In this document: positions 58,389 to 64,000 of the stretch, one piece after another
How the letters are laid out: each line of letters begins with the position of its first letter
Position numbering within the stretch: position 1 is the first letter of the stretch
NCBI GenBank assembly: GCA_033297205.1
Contig: MU859114.1
Location: 123,126 to 187,125, forward strand
DNA length: 64,000 bases
Origin: Pseudoneurospora amorphoporcata
Taxonomy: Eukaryota; Ascomycota; Sordariomycetes; Sordariales; Sordariaceae
Reading direction: 5' to 3'
The notes under the pieces: generated by a model
Told to the model about the DNA's origin: nothing
The model's input: only the letters and a program-made list of their open reading frames with translations
Databases searched by the model: none
Position numbers and translations under genes: made by a program

Positions 58389-59705
58389 AACACTAATATT
58401 GACATAGAAGAATTTTACGACCCCTAGCCTCTTGCCGAGAGAGCTGAAGATACTACCAAAAGTATAGACAGCACCAACGCTACCGGCCTGCTCGGCTTGC
58501 TCGCGCGTGCGCTGCAGACGAATCCCAAGTTTAGGAACAAAGTTAAATCTATAATTCCTTTTTCTACCTACTCCCAACCTACCCTCAAACTTGCGTTCGA
58601 CTTTCCTACTAAGCAGGACTCCAGCAGCAAGAAAGACAAAGAGAAACCCAAGCCTAGAGATGACAACTCCTCCGATAACGACTCCAAACCCTACCGGCGC
58701 AAGCCTCTTAACCTCCCCAAGTGGGACGGCAAGCCTAACACTTTTATATTCTACTACAACAAGCTCGTTAAAACGTATAATACTAATTTTAGGAAAGGCT
58801 TGCATACTAATATAGAAGCGGCCTAAATTGAAATTCTCAACACCCTACCCAACGAAAAGCAACAACGCCTCGAAGGGTACTAGACTTACCGAACCCTTAC
58901 CGGCTAAGAGAACCTGGCCGAATTACTTAAATAAATCCGGCAAGTCTTCGGGACCCGCCATACCCAAAATCAGGCGCTCAACAACCTCGCTAGGATGCGA
59001 TAGAAAGATGGCGAACCGTTTTCTGACTTCTACGCCAACTTCGACGACGAACTCTTAAAGTTAAGTGGTTACGACTGGGATAGCCGAGCCAAACTTGGCT
59101 TCCTCCGTCGCGCTATTAATAAGAGGTTCAGTAATTAACTCTTTATAATTTAGCTATCCGACGACTACCTAACTTGTGTGGATCAGCTTTAGAATATTAC
59201 TCGCTAATACGAAAAAACTATTAAATTCCGGTCCCTCCACCAAGCCTTCCTACGAAAGGGAAGTAATAAGGACCGGCGGTCTATAGCATACTTACCCGTC
59301 TCATCGGGTATAAGTGCGGGCCCCCCTAGCCAGCGCTAGTCTTTATACGCCCAAAGTCCGACTTCCTCAAGTCCGGCTCTTAGGTATAGCCTTAATGCCG
59401 ACGGCGATATTATTATAACCTCGACAAACATTCGAGGAGCTCGAGGTAGTAGCACCTCCTAGCGCCGAGCCCGTGCCAAATAGGTAACTATAGAGGAGCG
59501 TAATAAGCGCAAGGCCGAAGGCCGTTACATCCGTTGCAGCGCCACGGGCCATATCATCGCTAGGTATCCCTATCTCCCACCTATCAATCCTCAAAACAAT
59601 AAGAGCGTCCGCGTCCAAGCTACCTATATAGCCCCGCTGTTGGAAGAAGAGGAAGACACCGGGGACGCTCTAGACAACTCCGACGTGGAGCAGAGAAAAG
59701 AGTAG
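58389..59705 (+). pseudogene. Gypsy gag with zinc knuckle, stop-interrupted
   Basis: Capsid-like region with LPKWDGKPNTFIFYYNKL (about 58720) and FSDFYANFDDEL (about 59020). A zinc knuckle CIRCSATGHIIARYP (about 59540) has Tyr in place of the last Cys. At least ten in-frame TAG/TAA codons occur, at positions expected to be Gln or Trp. The exact start is not visible. Confidence 0.85.
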
Positions 59706-62700
59706 CTCTGGTGCAAAGTCGGGCGCCGGAGCCCTCCCTCGAAGTACTAAGCAAAGTGGAAGAATTTAAGCCACAAATAGAAGCAGAGCCTACTTTAATA
59801 CCCATTGTTGTTAACTCCACAAACCTATTCCACGTCCTTGTTAATAAAGGCTACCAGTACTTCGCCGCAATTAATAAAAATATTATTAAAGATCTCCAAA
59901 TCCCCGTCGTCCCTATCTAGGGCCGGCAAATACGTAGTGCTTTAGCTATTATAGAGGGCGCGACTATCCAAGGCATTGTATATTTCCTTCTCGAGCTACA
60001 AGGGAAAGTTTCCCCTGCCTGTGCCTATGTCGTCCCAGAACTAGAATATCCCATTATTCTAGGCAAGCCGTGGCTCACGGCCAACAAGGCCTACTCTATT
60101 CCCCACGAGAAGCGCCTTTGACACGGAGCCACGGAGTCCTAGGTTAATCACGTTAGCCTAGGGAAGCTCGAGCCCTCCCCGATGTTGCAAGAGCTTAAGA
60201 GAGCGGTCCACGTTATTACCACCACCTTCGTTAGTACGTACAAACGTATTAAGAAGAAACATAGTCGAGACGTCGTAGATACAAACATTTTCGCGGTTAC
60301 TATAAAAGATATTGAGAAGGCTCTAGCCCCTAAGAGAGTCCGTACCGACGAAGAGTTTAAGTAAGTTATCCCGTAGGAGTTTTGGGATCTCCTGCCCCTA
60401 TTCCGGAAGCAAGAGGCCGATCGTCTCAACAAACACAAAACAGGTGTAGACCTAAAGATAGAATTCAAGAAGGGCCCTGATAGCAAAGATCTACTGCTAC
60501 CGTACGGCCCGTTGTATAGCATGTCTCGAGAAGAACTCTTAGTACTTAAGAAGACTCTTCGGGACTTACTAGATAAAGGGTTTATCCGAGCTAGCAGCTC
60601 TAAGGCGGGCGCTCCAGTCCTCTTCGTCCGGAAGCCCGGTGGTAGTCTCCATTTCTACTGTAATTACTGAGCTCTCAACGCTATTACCCGTACGGACCGC
60701 TACCCCCTACCACTTATCCGTAAAACCTTTAGAGTATTAAAGGGTATAACGTAGTATTCGAAAGTAGACGTTATACAAGCGTTCTATAAAATCCGTATAG
60801 TAGAGGGCGAGGAACCTAAAACGGCATTCCGAACCCGATATGGCTTGTTTGAATAGCTAATAGTACCGTTCGGTTTTTGCGGTGCTCCGGCGGCCTTCCA
60901 GCGGTATATTAATAGTGTATTGGGCGACTACTTTGACAGCTTCTGTTCGGCTTATATGGACGACGTCTTAATTTTTACGGACGGTTCTAAAGAAGACTAT
61001 ATAGAGAAGGTCCGGCTAGTACTAGAACGCTTCCGGGATGCTAGTCTCCACCTAAATCCGGATAAGTGCGAGTTCACTATTAAGAAGGTTAAATACTTGG
61101 GCTTCATTATTTATACGAGTATCGGCATTTAGGCCGATCTAGATAAAGTCAAAGCAATCCTTAAGTAGGCTACTCCGGTCTCCTAGAAAGGAGTCCGTAA
61201 TTTCCTCGGCTTTATTAATTACTACCGGATGTTTATACTAAACTTCTCATCAATCGCCGCACCGCTTATAATTTTAACGGGCAAAGGTATAACGTTCAAA
61301 TAGACAGCCGCTTACGAAGAAGCCTTCTAGTTACTCAAGATTCTTTTTACACAAGTACCGATCCTTATAGAGTAGGACCTAGAACGCCCGACGTTTCTAG
61401 AGACTGACTACAACGGGTTTGCCTTAGGTAGTTACCTCACCCAAGAGGTTAACGGCTAATAGAAGGTCATTGCCTTCCACTCCCGGAAATTAACTCCAGC
61501 GGAACGCAATTACCCTATTCACAACAAAGAAATACTCGCTATTATCGACTATTTAAAAGAGTAGCAAGCTGAACTCTGTAATTGCGAAGCCTTTACCATC
61601 CTTACTGATCACCGGAATCTAGAATATTTTATGACTCGGCAGCACCTTTCTGAGAGGCAGGCCCGTTAGGCTAAGTACCTCTCTCGTTTCAACTTCGAAC
61701 TCCAATACCGCTCGGGCAAGGAAGCGGTCGTCCCAGACGCCTTGTCCCGCCGTAACCAAGACCGGCCTACCGACAATAACTGGGAAGCTCGAAACCTCCA
61801 ACTCATCCCAGACTCCGCGTTAAAGAATTACGTACGTATCTCGGCAATGGGAATACAGCGGTACCGGGAGGTGAGGAAGGGTATACGAGTGTTTGAAGAT
61901 CCGGATTTGCAATAACTTTGGGACACCGTCGTTATAAAGGACTCTCTATACTAGCAAGTACTCCAGGCGGTCAAGAACAACGAGCGGGATCTCTCTTCTA
62001 CGAAATTAAGGCTCTAGATCGCGGATTGCTCAGTGGATGACAAAGGCAGATTACGGTATAAAAGCAAGCTCTGGGTTCCCGGAAGCCTAGTAGCAACCGA
62101 ATCCGAAGCTATAAAGCTCTCTAACTCCGACCGAGAGCTTAACGCCCTCCGCACGAAAATTATCTAGATCACGTACGACTCTCAAGCTCTCGGACACCCA
62201 GGAAGAGAGGGCACGATAGCGGCCTTCACCCAGTATTTTTACTGGCCGTTGCTAAACGCACACGTACGTCAATTTCTTCGCAACTGCCATATCTGCGGCT
62301 CGGTTAAACATTGGAGAGACCAACAGAGAGGGCTCCTACAACCCCTGCCCATCCCGGATTAATTCTTCCGAGAAATCCAGATGGACTTTATCACAGACCT
62401 CCCGGAATTAGGAGGCAACACTTGCCTACTAGTTATTAAAGACCGCCTTAGTAAGAATATTATCTTAAAGCCTATGCCGTCGATGGATATAGAAACCTAC
62501 GCCGAAAGATTCCTAAGTTATTTTGTCCAGCACCACGGCTGGCCACGGTCAATCGTCAGTAACAGGGGCTCCAACTGGACTGGCAGGTTCTAGAGAAGAC
62601 TTTGCGAGGTACTCGGTATTAAACAATTGCTCAATACGGCCTACCACCCCTAGATAGACGGCGGACTAGAAAGAATGAACCAAGAGGTCTAAGCCTTCTT

Positions 62701-63520
62701 AAGAGTATATATCAACTGGGCTCAAGATAACTAGTACGAGTGGTGCCTAATAGCCCAGCTGGCGATTAATAGCCGCATCAATACCTCAATCGGCATGTCT
62801 CCCTTCTTTGCCGTACACGGCTTCGACCCAGAAACTGTAGTACCGGTCATCCCCGAGTCCGCTGGAGACTCTCGTATTCTAGCTAACGTCCGGGCCTAAT
62901 AGTTCGTCGAAAAGCTGTTATAAATCACGGACATCTGCCAAGCTACTATAGCCGTAGCGGCACAAGAATAAGAGAAGTACGCCAACCGCACTCGCCAGCT
63001 AGCAGAAAGGTTTCAAGCGGGTGATAAAGTTTGGCTGAACCTTAAGAACTACGCTTCCCCGAGACCTAAGAAGAAACTGGATTGGTTGCACGCGAAATAT
63101 ACGGTTTCTCGAGTTCTCTCCCCGTTAGTTGTAGAACTCACGGGTCTACCGAACAACGTCTATAATATCTTCCACGTTGACCTCCTTCGGAAGGCTACAG
63201 ACGACCTACTACTAGGGCAAGTTACGGCAGACTATTAACCGCCTCTAGTTCTGGTGGAAGGGGAGGAAGAATATTTCGTAGAGAAAATCTTGTGCGCAGA
63301 CGGTCCCCTGACGAATAGGAAGGTCTATATTAAGTGGAAGGGATATTACAAACCCTTATGGCACCCCTTAGAAGACTTTGTAGAGTCTGAGGCTTTAGAA
63401 ATCTTCAAAAAGGAGTATGGGGACGCCCGAGTTAATAACGGACTATTAGATCGTTTTACGAGGAATAAGGTCAAGCGGAAAAAGACGAGGTTAAGTAGAA
63501 GAAGCGGCAGGGCGAGCTAA
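59706..63520 (+). pseudogene. Gypsy pol (PR-RT-RH-IN-chromodomain), stop-interrupted
   Basis: The protease region is near 59830 (LVNKGYQY, active Asp replaced by Asn). The reverse transcriptase has YMDDVLIF at about 60955. RNase H shows LETDYNGFALGSYL (about 61400) and LTDHRNLEYF. The integrase has the HHCC region near 62200-62310, DFITDLP (about 62389) and VSNRGSNWTG (about 62560), where the catalytic Asp is Asn. The C-terminal chromodomain (63254-63440) has FVEKILCA, YIKWKGY and WHPLEDF. More than thirty TAG/TAA codons break the frame. The chromodomain end is intact and places it among chromoviruses. Confidence 0.9.
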
Positions 63521-63769
63521 GAGGCCCCTGCTCCGAAGAGTTACTATGGTCTTTGAGTACCCCTGACTATGCCGGCCGATAATTCAACCAACCGAATAAT
63601 ATTAAGCCCTGGGACGAGTGAGAGTGGTGATAGTTCTAGCAATAGTGGTTGTTGATAGGGAGTAAGTAGGAGAGCGAGTCTAGAAGAGGGGAGGATTCTG
63701 GGTCTTGTTTAAAAGATGAGGGTAGTTGCGCGACGCGGTGGTGGCTGAAGGGAGGAAAGGGGGGACTAA

Positions 63770-64000
63770 TGTCACAGGTCTGGCGCCCAGTACTAGCATC
63801 TGGCACACGGTTAGCCAGACCACGAGTGCCGGCAATGCACGCTAACCCGGCAAGGGACCGGCAGGCCCAGAGCCTATTGGTCCCCTCTAGCCTCCATACG
63901 GTTATATGCTCAGACCGTGGGGCTGCCTCAGGCAGTCAGGCACCCATACCAACGCACGGCCTTAAAGGATAGGCGGCAAGGTTCGCCCTACGGGCCAGTC
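63770..64000 (+). repeat. 3' LTR of the Gypsy element (partial)
   Basis: Starts TGTCACAGGTCTGGCGC and matches the 5' LTR to the end of the window. It retains C/G at sites mutated in the 5' copy. The 3' flank and target duplication lie outside the window. Confidence 0.9.

Larger units (their letters stand above)
57980..64000 (+). mobile_element. Near full-length chromodomain Gypsy LTR retrotransposon (chromovirus), cut by window end
   Basis: The 5' LTR is 57980-58291 (312 bp, TGTCATAGG...CTTATA). The interior is 58292-63769 with gag, protease, reverse transcriptase, RNase H, integrase and chromodomain in Ty3/Gypsy order. A purine tract (GGGAGGAAAGGGGGGACTAA) precedes the 3' LTR starting at 63770, of which 231 bp are in the window. 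Frames are interrupted by many TAG/TAA codons. The two LTRs differ almost only by transitions. The element cannot encode its proteins as it stands. Confidence 0.93.

Noticed and set aside
58389..63240. Stop-codon reassignment (TAG as sense) in the Gypsy element
   Set aside because: TAG stands at both expected Gln and Trp positions and host genes end with TAG; RIP explains it.

Overview
The window is eukaryotic and reads as a filamentous ascomycete of the Neurospora/Sordariales type. Genes have short GT-AG introns (47-180 nt) with CTAAC-like branch sites. Two AT-rich blocks carry repeats with the signature of repeat-induced point mutation (RIP): C-to-T and G-to-A changes, TpA excess, and Gln/Trp codons turned into TAG/TAA. 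The species is inferred; I ran no search.

Left arm, 1-16.3 kb (normal composition): a PRMT3-type arginine methyltransferase (-), a three-exon LEA2/DUF3712-like single-pass membrane protein (-), ornithine carbamoyltransferase arg-12 (+), an amidase relic (-), the acetolactate synthase regulatory subunit ILV6 (-), a KHDC4-like KH RNA-binding protein with eight exons (+), and a TRAPPC13 homologue (+). Both amino-acid genes have a TGACTCA (CPC1/Gcn4-type) site upstream. From 16.3 to 21.8 kb I see no gene, although base composition is normal.

First RIP-like block, about 21.8-34.5 kb: very AT-rich and gene-free. It holds several non-autonomous inverted-repeat elements with 8-bp target duplications, short LTR elements (one complete TRIM nested inside an inverted-repeat element, one solo LTR), and one almost unmutated solo Gypsy LTR.

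Middle gene island, 34.5-50.9 kb: a DENN-C1 protein (+), an oligopeptide (OPT) transporter (-), RAV1 of the RAVE V-ATPase assembly complex (-), and COX11 (-).

Second RIP-like block, 50.9 kb to the window end: it opens with the same ~0.7 kb repeat, in the same orientation, that opens the first block. It continues with a truncated inverted-repeat element, a gag remnant, a reversed 3' piece of a Gypsy element, a second retroelement with a zinc-knuckle gag, a second TRIM copy inserted in reverse, and a nearly full-length chromodomain Gypsy element (57,980 to beyond the end) riddled with RIP-type stops.

The host genes are unlinked housekeeping functions rather than a pathway cluster. The most unusual material is the set of inverted-repeat elements: they share interior sequence, but each has its own end motif, duplicated at exactly 22-bp spacing in every end examined except one with a 1-nt deletion. 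The tRNA-like TRIM elements are the second main point of interest.
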